NCBI GenBank assembly: GCA_003640385.1
Contig: RCAB01000001.1
Location: 1,116,001 to 1,180,000, forward strand
Source of the DNA: Setaria digitata
Lineage: Eukaryota > Nematoda > Chromadorea > Rhabditida > Setariidae
Direction of reading: 5' to 3'
Length of the DNA: 64,000 bases
This document shows positions 1-13,953 of this stretch, piece after piece (position 1 is the first letter of the stretch; each line of letters opens with the position of its first letter). Both the position numbers and the translations under genes were made by a program. The notes under the pieces were generated by a model, which saw only the letters and a program-made list of their open reading frames with translations, ran no database searches and had not been told where the DNA came from.

Positions 1-2328
1 CTAACTGATTATGATGAAATCCGGACATGTTGCTCGTATGTTTTTCAGTATATCTTATAACGCAACACATTTTCTTAAAATTTTCTTAAATGATGTTACG
101 AAGAGCTAAAAGTAATGCAGCTGGTATTAAGAAGTTTTTGTTTTCTTCAGCATTTATAAAGATAAAATTTGGCGAAAAAAATTGCCACTAAGGAGGGGAA
201 TTCGGCTTCTGTAGATTACAAAAATTAAATTTTAATACATTATTGGAGTTGTTGCATTTTATATTGTATTTTAGAGAAGCGAAAGTATGTAGAAAATGCT
301 GGAGATGGATATCTATTGCCGTAGGCATCATAAACCATCTATTGAGAAGTGAGTATTCATTTTGCAATGCGAAAAATTCTTTCACTTATCTTGCTTTACT
401 TCAAATGGCTTGTTTTGGACCTCGAAAAATTTTATCTTGATAAAACAGGCTTTTAAGTAGTTTGATTTGACGTTATACGTGTCGTTCGTATTAAAGGACA
501 CTTCGGTTTCAAGCATTGTTTATGGGTATTCTCTGGTCGTCGCGGTATCCACTGCTGGGTTGCGGATGCTGCTGCACGGAAGCTTCAAAATGCTGGTCGG
601 ATGGCAGTTGTTGAATATCTGTCTCTAGTTATCGTAAGTGAAGGTTTAAGGAAGCTAAACTTCAGGAAAGCGGATAAATAGGTTTTTCTAGAAAGAAATT
701 TTCGTACGTTTGATTTATGGTCTTATTTCTTAATTGTTCCCACATTACCGGAAACGAGTGGATTCTCACTTTTTTGTTAGTTTAGTTGCTATTAGAAATT
801 GTAGGGTGGGCAGAAAATTTCGAAAGCAGCAACAAAGCGTACGTTTGTGCATCCCATGTTAGAGGACGTATATAGCTACTTGGTGCAAAGGTTATCTTTA
901 ATGACTTCTTGTAATTGGCGGAATTTTTTCCAATTTTCTAAAACGGATTGAAATTGGGATTCTATATTTTAGCTCAGACGTAAGTGAACTGATGGTGGAA
1001 CAAGGCTGGATGAGCAATGATGGCTTACTTTCTTTACTGGATGGTTGTTTGAATGAAGAAGTTGAAAAAGAAATCAGAGAAATTATAGATGAAGTCAAAA
1101 CGTGAATTTTTTTTTCGTAAAATTGGGACAGAATTACGTTACGCTATAACTCATAAAAAATATATTGTTTATTCAGCTTTAGGATAGGAAGTGTACATAT
1201 GTCCAAATGTAAAATTTATTTCAGTATTGACTGTTTAAAGAAAAGGTGGAATGCTTTAAGGATCAAATTTGATAAGTACAAACGTGCTGAACTTGGAAGG
1301 AATGGAATTGAATTGTGTGAGGTGATTGAATTCAAAAAATTTTTTATTCAGAAGCATTTAAATCTTCCTCCATAACAAATTTAACAGTGAAACAAAATCG
1401 TTTACCTTGCTTTAAAAGTCTATTACAAAAATTTGCGGGATAAGAAAGCATGAGAAATTCATGATCCATCATTTTCCATCAGTGTTAATGGATAAAGTTA
1501 ATTGACGAAAGTTAATTCAGATCTTTTCCAATAAGATAGATTTATAATCAAAGCAAGACAAAATTCATATTAGGCCAAAAGAATTGATTACAGGTAGCCA
1601 GTCCTCAATCATCATTCCATTTCCGCAGTTACGTGCTGCAACGGACATATCCTCGTCTTGATGTTAATGTTTCCAAAGGAACAAATCATCTGCTCAAAAG
1701 TCCATTTTGCGTACATCCTAAAACAGGCCTTATTGCTGTGCCTATTAATCCGAGTCAAGTATCTGATATAAATCTTATGACATTACCTCGAATAGAGTAA
1801 GCAATTGTTTTCTCAGTCGTGAATGTTTGTTTTCAGAACTATACTCTCTATTTATAGGTTTATGAATTATTAAAGCTCGGAAATATTTCAGCATTTTATT
1901 GTATGAAGTTTCCAAATTAAACTACAACGAAGAAACAAAGGATGATAGGAGGAATTTCGGTACATGTTTCAGTTTGCAGTTACAAAAGTTGATTTATTAC
2001 CAAATTACTTTGTCCCATCTGTTATAAACTAATGAATAATAAGTATTTCTAAGATGCTGAGCCTAATATCATCTTAGTTTTATGTAATCATATAAGTGAA
2101 AACGATTTCGTTATTCCAGATAGGACCGTATACTATGACGATAATGTTTATAAAAAAGTGAATATTTACAAATTGCCGTCCTAAGTGTGAAATACATTAT
2201 CTTCGCTTACTAATTGTTCGCCGTAAAAATCTTTTTCAGAAATCAAGCACTGCTCGCTGGGACCATATGTTGAGACGTTCGAAGAATTTGTTGACAGCTT
2301 GATTCGTAGTGAACAGCAGCACTCATAG
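1..2328 (+). CDS. DNA primase small (catalytic) subunit, 5' partial
   Basis: Catalytic subunit of DNA polymerase alpha-primase, which makes the RNA primers for nuclear DNA replication. Nine exons read in phase: 1-35, 275-348, 497-633, 814-890, 973-1101, 1225-1321, 1594-1796, 1892-1959 and 2240-2328, giving 302 residues with the N-terminus beyond the left edge. The first exon reads [12 protein letters not shown], the conserved block that carries catalytic acidic residues in the family, and runs into zinc-site cysteines (CC then CRKCW). Exon 3 holds the nucleotide-binding block [10 protein letters not shown]. Exon 7 holds [11 protein letters not shown] followed by NHLLKSPF and VHPKTG, including the third catalytic Asp of the family. 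The C-terminus ([11 protein letters not shown]) also matches the family. All nine exons join without a frame break. The human protein is about 420 residues, so roughly the first quarter is missing. Identification is by recalled family motifs, without an alignment. Confidence 0.95.
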
Positions 2329-2404
2329 TCAGTAAATTGTTCATTTACTTTCGTTTATTATAACCATTATATCACTTTCTTCAAGAACTGTATGACTATT
2401 CATA

Positions 2405-2410
2405 AATAAA
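2405..2410 (+). terminator. Poly(A) signal AATAAA after the primase gene
   Basis: A canonical AATAAA lies 77 bp beyond the primase stop codon, a normal distance for a short nematode 3' UTR. It is assigned by position only. Confidence 0.5.
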
Positions 2411-5400
2411 ACTCTTCACTCTCTTAAGAGGTTAAAACAAGGAACTAGTTCAAAATTTATTACTTTGGAACTGTGGAGTACTTGAATATTACTGTGGAAT
2501 CAGGTAGTTAGGTGACATTATTTTCGAGTGTTATCTTGCATTTTGCTCTGTCGGATTTTCCTTTGAAAGTCCTTTTTTGATTGCATATCTTGTATATTTA
2601 TATGAGGATTCCTTAGTTTATTCCTCTTATATATGACGTTTTCATAAATAGCAATGCTTCGCTTTATGTCGAACATGCAAAGTGCTGTTAAAGCTTGTAT
2701 ATCAAATGAACTGGAATATATGAGTTTGTGGTAAGCTTTCTGAGATTCCATTTTTCTCTAATTGTGAAGAACAATTTTGTATCACATCCTCTCTTAATAC
2801 ATGATAAATGGAATCTTATTAGAGGGAACGCCAGGCAGTATATTTTTGTTTTTGTTGTAGTACCCAATGTTAGAAATCTTGAGATAGCATTCTGGATGTT
2901 CCAAAAACAAATTTCGCGTTTTTTTTCTTTTTTTTTTTTGCAACAGATAGATTTATGGTGTGACATTTAAATTAAGTAGCTTTTAGCTCTTATGTGTAAG
3001 TAGTACTGAGAGCCTGTTTACTCACCAAATTCCTTTAAACAGATTTTTTTTTTGTTCCAACAATTATTTCTTTTGTCATCAATGAAAGTGATAAAAAAAT
3101 GAATTTGATGTTCATGAGAAAGTTCGCTCGTCTTTTCGTCCAGTCTTATTAGTAAGAAATGATTACGAACTAAGACAAATCAGATAATATTCGTAGAGCG
3201 ATGATTTCCATGGAAAATAGCGTTTTGGGAAAATTAGAAATTATTTTTTGTGGGAATAAATAATTCATACTAAATTTTAGTTTGATGCTTTGCGAACTGT
3301 GCATGTATTAAAATAAAATGACGGAAATTTTATCAGCCGTGGAAAAAAGCTGTTGCGCATTGAAAGTTAAAAAGTTGAAATAAGTACCAGTATCTATGTA
3401 TTTTAAACTAATATTTTAACTTCAAAGACTTTCACTCTAAAATCTTGTTCGCTGGAAAAGTATCCAAAGTGGAGAGTTGAAAAATAGGAAGTTTTGGTGG
3501 TTGTTGGAAGCTGCTAAAGTGATAAAGAGAATAAGATGATGTCTAAAGAATTTTGCTAGGGTTTATGGTACCGTAGAAAAATATTTTTTTTCCCTTGAAT
3601 TTCACAAGACTAATTTCAAAGTTCTGAAGGTTTTTCTAAGGATTATTTTAGACTTGTGGGAGGAGATTGCACTTCCATCTTTCAATGTGAAAATAGTAAC
3701 ATATCTTCGCTTGTGTCAACTTCTTGCTATTTTAATAAAATTCTTCAGACTGCATGAAATAAAAGCATTAGATATTGGTTTAAGAGAATTTTCTTCGTAG
3801 TCAACAACTGCTTCAACCTTGGATCTAGATGAACTTGCTTTAATTTTACACTGTAGGCCAAAATTAGGACTTTATTATGTAGTGGTCATACACCACCACC
3901 ACATAAACTGTTCCTCTCTGAGCGACTTTGGTTCTTCTTTGCATCAATTCTCATTTCTGTCCGAAAAAGTGAAGAAAAGAATGTGTCCCAATAACGAACC
4001 AAGAAGAAAGGCAGTGAAAGGGCTTATTCGGTTGTGCGTCGTGATGAATGGCGAGCAGAGAAAGCGGAAGTTTGGTTTCTATTGATCTGTGCAGATTTCG
4101 TTCGCCAAATAGCATGTGTTTAGAGTTAAAGTTGAAGAATTGTTAATTCCTACATTCACTGTGTTTAGATCTTTCAAGCAAACTAATGTTGTTTCATAAT
4201 TTTATACGATACTGGAGAAGTAATCACTGAACAAACAGGCAGCGGAAAAAGAGAACAGGAAGGAGGACAATTTCAGTGATATAAAAAAGCACAGAACAGT
4301 TCTCGAAGCAACGAAAGGGAAAGAATTTGTCAGTTAAATGTGCCTTATTCAGAAGTGTTGGGCTATTTTAATTAGGTTAACTACGGTTACTAGTCTAGTC
4401 ACAATCAGTCATTTTAGTTTTGGCTGAAATATTATCCTAATTGTTATGTAAGCATTTCACAGTTCACCACACATTCACTGTTTCTGTTAAGGATAACTAG
4501 ATAAATAGACGTTTCGACTAAAGCAATTATAGTTGGCTCAGAATAAGTATTGAAAATAGCAAATAGGCTTGAAAAATATGAATGGAATTTTCCTCATATC
4601 CTGGTACTTAGATCTTTTCATAGTGCCTAATTAAATGTCGCCTACGTTGTAGATATTGCTACATTTTTTCCAAACGATTGTTACAAAAGTAATATCAGAA
4701 AAAGAAATCCTCGTGATCGATAACGTCGTGAAAAATAGTGCTGAAGAGAGGAGGAAAAATGATTCAAATAATGCAAGGGTAACATTTTAACGAATGAGAA
4801 AAAATTGAGCACTTTACATAATGAAAAATAAATCCCGTGCCTAAGGCTTTAAGCTTTATCACTCGAAAATAAGTGTCAGTATGACTTTATCGAAGTATAC
4901 TTCTTTCGAGAAAAAGTAGACAAATTCATCATGCTATTCGATATAATTCTTTTCAAAACGCTACCCTACTCCACTGATAACATTTCACTACAGTTTATAC
5001 ACCCTTATTCTCTTTAAATTAAATGTTGAAAGCATTATCTTAGCTATCACGCCTAAAAACATGTGAAAATTTGGATTATAATCGAACTGAAATCCAACTG
5101 CCTCACAGAAATCACATAAATAACAAATAAAAAATCCCTGAAGAGAGTGATGATCCAAGTTATATCCAGAAGCTGTTCCAGATATTAGCATTATTTCAGC
5201 TTATGAGTCTGTTATCATATATACATACATTCAGCTAACTGTTTTTTGGTACTCACAACAACAGTCATTTAAACATATCCAGCTATTATTAATGAAGTGT
5301 TCTGGAATATCATTAGTTTCTAAATGAAGTTCACAATGTGCGATTCTTCTTTAAACTTTACAAAATGTCCCTCAACTTCATATTACCTGGAACAACAAAA

Positions 5401-5492
5401 TATGCAGAAGTAATCTAATGAAAATACATATTTGGTCATAAAAAATGCGAGAAATAATAAAAATGAGACTAGGAAGAAGGAAATAGGTGAGA
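2411..5492. other. Intergenic region between primase and the K2P channel
   Basis: About 3 kb between two genes whose 3' ends converge. I see only short open frames without exon-like boundaries, homopolymer T runs (near 2930) and AT-rich sequence. No RNA gene or repeat family was recognised. Confidence 0.5.
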
Positions 5493-8400
5493 TCATGGAT
5501 GGTAACGCGATATGCTGAATCGAGAATGGCAGAAACGACAGGAATGCAAATCGAGAGTTAAAGTCGACGATGATAATGATTCTGCATTCTGGTCTATATA
5601 CCTGCAATACTTACCAGCTTGAATTTAACCATGCTTTATATTTTACCAAACTTGTGGAGATAAACAACTGTACTCTAATAAATCCAAAGAAAAAAAACCA
5701 TTCCTTAAACCAATTATTTACCATTCTCCAATGATTCCACCTGTTGTTCTACGTTCTAGCACGAAAATCTTGAATCAAATGAGATCTTACCGAATCCATC
5801 GAATATCAGCAGGGATAAATGGAATTACATGTTTCGATATATGGAAATTATCGATGATAAAGGCATCACGATCGAAATTTTTTGCTTTCCTTTGCATCAA
5901 ATTTGCATATAATTCAGATACAAGTACAACCTAAATTAATATATTTGAATGGTATGTTATCACTAAATTAATAGATGGAAGATGTTGTGAAACTTCTCTT
6001 GGAATGACTACGATTATAAATATTCTATACTTCCCAAAATCAAAAGATGCAATTTCGGATATCGGAAAGTTAACCTTTCCTCCAACGACCGCCAACGCAG
6101 AGCGAGCATCCTGTATTTTCCTGCCGAAGTAATGAATTTTACGAATATATTGTACACCGACCAAATCAATACACATTGTTGTGATCGCCAAGCCTAGGAA
6201 ATGTTATCTCACGATATTTTTACACAACTTGATTTTTAGATGAAATGCTAAATAGAGGATTTCCTTAATTCATCTCCGAAATTTTGAATTGAAATTTTTA
6301 GTTTCAATTTTTATTTTCACAAATTCTAGATGACGTTTTTATATTTTATAGAAAGAAGCAGAAAGAAAATCAAAAGCAACGCGAAAAAGAATGCAGCAGT
6401 ACCATCATAACGTTTTATATATTTTAATTATACTTGTTAATCAACAGATTTTGTGTTTGTATATGCTTTAACGAACCTAAAATAATGTAAAGTAAAATGA
6501 GGTACATATAACCATCCCGTCGAGGCATCAAGTCGCCGAACCCAACCTGAAAGAGTAAGTTTATAATCTCTTTAAAATTTTTCTTTATATAAAATACTGA
6601 AAGGTTTCAACTTTTATTTTCAAAAATTCAGTGTCTGTGACAATACTAATAATGGATAAGAAAGGTAATGAAGATAATGGTAAAAGTGATAAATTAGGAA
6701 GAGAGAGAAAAAGAACTTACGGTGGTCATTGTAATAAATGACCAGTAAAATGCAGTAAAAAAGCTCCAAGGTTCTAAGTTGGACATGAGCACACCTCCCA
6801 GAGATGTGTATGCAACAAGTATTACCAGCACCAACATTGCCGGTATCCTGCAACTAATCCAGCCTGACAGTGGTACGAAAATTAATTATGCCATGGCACT
6901 GCAATTGAAGTCAACAGTACTTACCTTTGTTCTTCAATAAAATGCATGTTGGCACTAAGGCCCTGTCTTTGGCACTGTTGGCATACTCTTTCCCTGTGGT
7001 CTTTGCGCAAGTGGCGCCTTTCCCACAAGAAATGCTTCAGTTTGAGGTAGTTACCATACATCCACACCAGGTGCTCACTTAGAAATTTACCAATATCTGC
7101 TATAGTCACCAGTGTCAAAGGTATTCCAAACAGTGAAAATATAATGCACATCATGCGGCCTAGCTGAGTTACCGGCACCGGATTACCGTATCCTGAAAGG
7201 AGATGTTGTAGAAAGTTTGTTTGTGAATTAATATAATAATGAGTTTAATGAGTGTGTGGTGGTGGGAAGTAATTAAAGTTCTAACAAAATAAAATCCGAA
7301 AGTCTTACCAATAGTGGTGACAACAGTGACGGCGAAAAAGATAGCAGTTGAGAAAGACCATATTTCAATAGTGTCATTAGCACGAACTTCGGCAGCTGTT
7401 AGGAAGAATTTTTCAAAGGCGTTGAAAAGATGATCGCTCATATTATGCATATGTTGCTTGGTTACTTGAGACCATACCTCACGTCGAGTCTCATTGAGCA
7501 TTGCCAAGGTAAACAATGAATTCACGAACTCCTCCTGTCGCTCGTAGATCATATCCAACTAAATATTACCTTCAGAGTCACGATTCGCAACACAGTTATC
7601 TTTTTCTACAGTGCTCCGGTACCTCCCAACAGCGCTGTAATTAAGGTCAGTCCCACCTGCTTGGAATTAATTACCTGTCGCCTTTTGCTTGCCAGCTCGT
7701 GCGGTTGCTCAACACTGTAAAATATCGAAGCGCCAACTACAGTATAGGCACAGGTTAACAACACCAGGCCAACATGCGGTAAAATGAGTTTCGCATACTG
7801 AAATGGAATAACAGTCTTTCCAAGTAAGATTGATTTGCACCTAATATGTCCTTCCCTTCAGCTCAATTGTGGCATAGTTGGGACTAGCTCAGTTCTAGGA
7901 TCGATTTGTACACACGACTTTAAAATCAATCAATCTGATTCTTTTTTTTTTGACTCATAAAGAAACCTTCAGTTGAATCGAATGCTGTGTGCAATAAAAC
8001 ATATTTTTCCTAAAATAGCAAACGAGTGTAAAAAAGTTTGTGTTGAAAAATTCATACAGCTATCAACTTCAGAAACTTCGCTATTGTGACCATTCCTGCT
8101 CTTTCCATATTTTTTTTTTCTTTTTTTTGGCATTCTTCGACAACTCATTCAGAATCTTTTGCAAGAAGAAACAAACGGTAGCATTAGGCACACAACTCAA
8201 CTAAACGACTGCTTGTCAGGTTATTAAGAAGAATCTGATTGACATCAGCTTACTCCGACAACTCAATCTTAGAGCAAAAGTGCAAGCAAGCAAATAGCAA
8301 ATTCTTTCATCTCATCTCTTCCTATGCTCAAATGCTGCTGGTGATAATGATGGTGCTTTGGCTTAGAATCATAATTATAAATGACAATGGTAGTTCGGTA

Positions 8401-11400
8401 GCACAAATCACAACAATCAGTTTGGAGACATAAATTAGAAGTGATACGTGATCAGGTAATGTAACTATGAAATCAACACAAACCTTTTTGATACCGCTTT
8501 GATGATCATATTCTTCATCCTCGGTGGTATCTCTTGTTCGTTCTTCACTCGTGGATGAAGCATCGATGCAAACCTAAAATCACATCAACTTCTTTGTAGC
8601 AAGTGTACTATCACATATTAACTGATGCAGATTGGTTCTACTTTCCTACATTTCCCACAACAAATAACATTTCCTTTATATAGCACTTCATTTCCGTTCA
8701 CGTATGTTCGTTCTTGCATAGGTAGTGAAGCAAACAACTAAAAGCTAGATAAGCAATTCTACTGTTAGCATGAAAGGCACCGTTTTATCAGGCACGTCGA
8801 GCATTTCTCGCCTGCTCCAGTCCCGATGGTCCATGGCTGTAGCACTACACGGGGGCGTTTTACCTCGATATAGTCCTTCCTACAATTGCATTTTTAAATT
8901 TGAAATTAAAAAAATTCCAATGTTGGGATCCTAAGTTGTATTAATCCCATAGACTTCACTACTTCCACAGCAGACATAGCAACGGCTGAAGGCAGATATC
9001 TGCTTAAGCAATATTTAAAATTCTCGAAAAAGTAGGAAAAAGAACATTTCAATGAAGGAAAAGTTATTCTATCTGTCGCACAAACCAACTGCAAATATTT
9101 GAAACCAATGTGCTGTTCCAGAAATTTGAAACCTCATGATGTTCTAAAGTTATGAAACTACTTTGTTGTTCCAAAAATTTGAAACCACTTAAAATTTGAA
9201 GCTTTGTTTACGCAGCATTTGAAAAACGAAAGAATTCGAAAAATAGATGGATAAAGAAGAGTTAATTTTCTTCTCTCAAATAAACCGGACAGAAAATTCG
9301 CCTGGTAACGAGCTTCGAAACCGGGAGTTAAAGTCGATTATTAAAAATTAAAATGAATGCCGTGCATAAGGTGTATGTTCTCGAGAGAGAATGGACTTTT
9401 CCCTGATATAACATTTCCAAAAATTTTTCTTTCAATCATGCAAAGAAATTTCATTCAAAAATTGTTGAAAAATGGATATTTTGAAGAAACTCTCGAGGAA
9501 AAATCAAAATTGTCCGACGAAAAAGGTACTAATGCTTTCCGTAGGTGTCAGATTACATCTTCAAGTGCAACTATATTGCTTCACTCTAAAATGAAATTTT
9601 CGGAAGTAGAAAAAGAATGGAAAATAGTCAAGGACTGCTTATAAAGAGGAACGAAGGCGAGGGGAAAGTACATTCATGAGAAGTAAGATGATGACTATTT
9701 TACGGTGGACTGATCCCACTATCATAACAATTAACAATTTCTATTCATATCTTTTTCTGATAACTACTTTGTAATGCCAACATCAAACGATATGATGAGA
9801 TTGGGAATTAAACTGATTAATGCAAATTATCCTGTGATGTCACTCAGTTTACACATTGCAAGGAGTGTCATCTGGCAAAAGTGCGGTATAAGCTAAACAA
9901 ACTACCTAAGATTAGTGTATCACTTCTGATAATTCCAGGTATTTATTTCGAGTTACCTGGGATGTTATCGAAAGTTACCTACAGAAATGTCGTCTCGATT
10001 AAGCAAGTTATCATCTCGAGTTAATTGCGTTACCACCTGAATTATTCGAGTTAACATAAAATATTTCAAGAAATTCCTAATTTTTAATCGTCTGATGTAA
10101 ACAAGAATAGATACTTTAGTTGTTGTAAACACAGAAATAGTTGTCTGTTTGAAAGAGTGTAGTGTTAGCCTGGTGTGCTTTTTACTTAGAATTGTTTTTT
10201 TCTACATCTTATAATTTGAGCAGGAGGATCAGGAAAAAAAATATAGAAAATATTAAAATGTTTGAACACTGCCAAAGAAATGAAAGGAAGGTAAAGGAGA
10301 GTGGAGGTGGCTTCCGGGGATCTGAAGGCTGCCTGTGGCTTCACTAATGTTTAGAAAAAAAAATTTATAAAATGATAAGTTAGGCAAATTATCAGATTTG
10401 AGAAGCGAATCACTTTCCAACTCAGAAGTGAAACGAAGCGATTAATAGCAATCTGAATTCATATGTGTAATAGACACTTTTCTTTGTTCTTTTCAATGCT
10501 AAATGCGTGATTCTTAAGTAAGAAATTTTTTAATTCAGTGTAGTTAGAGAGCAATAGACTGCCACGGAGAATGATCTGAGAATCTGTAGACAGATCAGTA
10601 AGACCATGAAATGACTTTGAAGGACTAATATGCCGTTGAAAAGCTTCAGCATTATTATTATTACTGCATTAATAGTTAATAGATTTTTACATAGGAATCT
10701 ATCAGGATAAGAACAAAGTGGAATGTTCGACACAATTAATTAATTCCTGCTTATAAACCATCCTTTACATAGGCTGCAAAAAGGTTATGATATATAAAAC
10801 AGGGCTTTGGTTGGAAACCAAAGTAATCGCTACATAATTCAATGACGTCTTCAAAACATGCTTCTCATATAAATGATCATAATAATGAAAGAAGAAAATC
10901 TGTGATAGTAATTCTTTGCAATGGCAGAGCCAGAATGTTCTAATAAACTAACTTTTCGAGAATGACGAATAAATGCTTGCGACATCTCCCCAACATGATC
11001 ATCCAGTTCATATTGTTCGGGATCATCAGGCAAGTTTGGATTATATGAACCAAGTTCACCATCACCTGAGTAATTGTATTGTGCTGCAATGATTACTTCT
11101 TTACAAGCTGGTGTGGAAGCACGTCATAGCATGAAACCAAGCGTTAGGTAAAGACTTGGTCTTTTATGATTTTTTTTTCTAACTCTAGGCATTTTGGCCT
11201 TGGCACTCTTCTGTGGAAAAGGAATTAAGAAAGCCAAGGTGTGGAAGATATCAGTGACTGCGTGAACAATCACGAGAAGCCGATCCCGAGAGTTCCAGTC
11301 TTATTCTCTTCAAATTTAACCATACAGCAACGTACAGTATTTATTGCTGGCAGGTTCGGAGGATAACGTTGGATCGGAGTCGACCCGCAGATAACCGTAA

Positions 11401-11424
11401 TGGTTCATCTTCACTGTTGTCCAT
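5493..11424 (-). CDS. TWK-type two-pore-domain (K2P) potassium channel
   Basis: Leak K+ channel of the plasma membrane in excitable cells. Eleven exons in phase: 11424-11385, 11083-10953, 8573-8484, 7797-7675, 7558-7309, 7192-6925, 6847-6721, 6546-6477, 6193-6075, 5930-5791 and 5601-5493, for 488 residues. The acidic cytoplasmic N-terminus is followed by M1 (about residues 91-113). The extracellular loop carries N-glycosylation sequons (NET, NMS, NDT). Pore 1 is TTIGYGN (209-215), then M2. M3 starts near 301 and pore 2 reads TVGFGDL (343-349), followed by M4 (YMYLILLYIILGLAIT). After M4 come IHYFGRKIQDARSAL, the nematode TWK motif ISKHVIPFIPADIRWIRYID, and a C-terminal tail with CRFCHSR. Both selectivity filters are intact. 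The start MDNSEDEPLRL and the first intron are the least certain part, chosen because the exon has an ATG, a GT donor and matching phase. I cannot tell which TWK paralogue it is. Confidence 0.93.
9085..9200. repeat. Short imperfect direct repeats in a K2P-channel intron
   Basis: Within the 2.4-kb second intron of the channel gene the phrase TGTTCCAGAAATTTGAAACC recurs imperfectly about three times at roughly 40-bp spacing. It is a diverged minisatellite or chance low-complexity sequence. Confidence 0.4.
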
Positions 11425-13440
11425 CACCACTGTGGTCGTCTACATTGTCTCGGTACAAGTCGACACTGCTTCCGTAAATGCATCCTGTCTCCGAAGAATT
11501 AATTGACCAACCTGTCTCTTCTACTTCACACCTTGATCCTGATTAAATAACCATAGATGATGTAAAGCTATAGCTTACAATTGAGAAGCGTAGTTGAAAC
11601 ATACGTAGTGAATCTATTAGCAGCGGAGGAAAATAAAGAAAATAATTGTGGCAAATTTGGTGGAGTGCTGAACGAAGACGTTAAGATCATTCGGATTAAA
11701 GCGATAAAATGTTATTGACTGCAAAGAGATGAGATGAGATGTATATATGTGGTTGATAAATGACTATCAGACATAAATCTGCCTAAATTGTCTGGAAATC
11801 AACGATGCATAAAGATTCAACAAGATAACTGACGCTTTCAATGACCAAAACTTTCTGTTCCGCTCAAAAAAACTCAAAATGTGGAAGAAGATAGTTTGAT
11901 GTCGGAGACGTTCGTATAACTTCTCTTTTCAAGTCCATCTGTCAAGAAAACTTTCTTATCTGCTCATTTTATCACTTCCTGTTGCACTCATTCTGTTTTG
12001 TTATCAAGTAACCTCGATGACGCTGAAAAATGACTCGTTATCAATCTTCGGAATTAATAATTAATCAACTGACATTTGAATAAATTTCCTGGAAACAATG
12101 ACTTTGCATTTTACTTTTCCACAGATTAGCTTTGTCATTAAGAATATGATTCGAAGGAAATATTTCTGGATTATGTCGATTTCCTTGTTTCTTTCACTGC
12201 AGCATTGCTGGCTATCAGAAGACCCATCAAACATCAAAACTGACATCGAAGGACTTGATGGTGCATTTTGCTCCAACTGAATGACATGCAATTTTTGACT
12301 AAAAAAGACTCAGTTGCAACAAAAAGCACCAGTGAATTGTGCAGTTCTGTAATAACAGTAATATGCGGCACTTCTCGGGAAACTCTGAGAGAGTATTAGA
12401 AGTTCATGCCCTGATTAATTCAAATTCCAGAATGTGATGGAACTAGTAACTTAGGAATCCCCTTGTTTTGAATTACATGACAATGTGATCTATTGCGTCT
12501 GATAAATTTTTTAGAGCTCTCCGAACCGTATCAGCAAATTATGTTTGTTTTCTTCCTCGACACATATAGTTAGGATAAGCCATCCGTTGCCACCCAACTG
12601 GTCTCACGTAAGTTTCCCACTCTACTTTCCAAGTACTTCGCCACTGATAACACGCCGAGTTCCCACAGGTGACTGATACAAGCGGTGGTCTCATGCAGGT
12701 CAAGTCATCTGTTGTCAGACGGTTTTATTGCACTCGATCAGTAATTACACATACCTGGCTTGCTGGAAAGGCGGAAGTCACTACTGTACCCGAAATGTGT
12801 TGACATTGAAAGGAACCAAATCAGCAAAAGAAATAGAACTGGGATGTTGTGGCTGCTTGAGGAGTGACGTCATGGGAAGTGAGCAGTGAAGACTCGGCTG
12901 GTACCAGAAGTTATGGGAAGTGAGCAGATATCGTAATTCCTTCGGGACTGAAAGGATGAAACGTAGCAGTGAAAGGCGGACGATACAGAATGAACAAGGA
13001 TTGCCAACGAGTTTCGACTATCTGGCCTGAAGGAAGGATGGAACGAACAACAACAATAACAACAAAGGCTTACTCTACAGCTAGGCTGGAGGATTATTTA
13101 TGCCTCAGGCATTTATTCATTTTTGTGGTGAAAGTGGAAGGCGAAGGAAGGCAGATGATACATCACAAATCTCTTCTCTTCAACAATACCCATCAATAAT
13201 ACTTGAAGCCTAGCATATTAAGTTCAGGCCACTAAGCAGCACAAGGCGAGAATTCTTCATAACACTGAAAATTTTCTTTTCCCAATGCTAACTTCCAAAT
13301 TTACTGTGCTCAGATTCTTTGAAGAAGTGATGCATACCAGTTAGATTCGTTAAATGGCTGTATTAGCAAATTCCTGGCTTTCTTCTTATCATTTCGATGG
13401 TGAAATTTTATTTGCTAAGATGATATATTTAGTAAATAAG
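11425..13440. other. Upstream region of the K2P channel gene
   Basis: No coding exon is supported here. It presumably holds the channel promoter. A perfect CRE-type octamer TGACGTCA lies at 12865-12872, and the 14-mer TGGGAAGTGAGCAG occurs twice, from 12873 and from about 12914. Short open frames near 12.1 and 13.0 kb lack splice-site support. Confidence 0.45.
12865..12872. promoter_or_regulatory. CRE-like palindrome TGACGTCA
   Basis: Perfect match to the cAMP-response element consensus bound by CREB/ATF bZIP factors, immediately followed by one of two copies of TGGGAAGTGAGCAG. It lies about 1.4 kb upstream of the K2P channel start codon. A single octamer is weak evidence of function. Confidence 0.3.
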
Positions 13441-13637
13441 AATTTAAAGAGGTCTAAAATGTCTCCATTGATTTGATATGGATTTAAGAAAGCTTTGAAT
13501 GTTCCAATTCATTTGATATGAATTTAAAATGCTTGAAATGTATCCATTCATTTGGCATGAATTCAAAAAGACTTGAAACGTTCCGATTCATTTGGTACGA
13601 ATTTAAAAAGCACAAAATTTCTCGACTCATTTGCCAT
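13441..13637. repeat. Minisatellite of about 40-bp units, five copies
   Basis: Five imperfect tandem units of about 40 bp, each with the pattern GAATTTAAAA, a variable TTGAAATGT-like core and TTCATTTGRTAYG. The copies drift progressively, and the last (ending near 13637) is the most diverged. No open frame runs through it. Confidence 0.7.
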
Positions 13638-13953
13638 TTCTTACGGTGACATCCTTCTTTCTCACTTAGCAGTTTCGGGTAATTTTCGTAGAAATTTACA
13701 TAATTAGGCGTTTTGAATATGTTCCATTCTCTCTCATCAGCAATATTAACTATTTTAATGATATAAACAACTGCTACACTCTCATTACTGTAACTTCAGA
13801 CAATGAAATTGGTGTGGTTCTATTCCTTAAATTGGATAAAATTTTAAGCTCAGTCACGGAATAAAAAATAAGCGCTAACATAATAACATGACAATTTGCC
13901 GCACCTTATTTTGCAGTTTTTTCATTATTTCTTTAACTTCCTTAATGTTACCG

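Noticed and set aside
8760..8836. Minus-strand ATG exon (MDHRDWSRREMLDV) as an alternative first exon of the K2P channel
   Set aside because: No clear donor joins it in phase to the next exon, whereas the 11424-11385 and 11083-10953 exons join perfectly.
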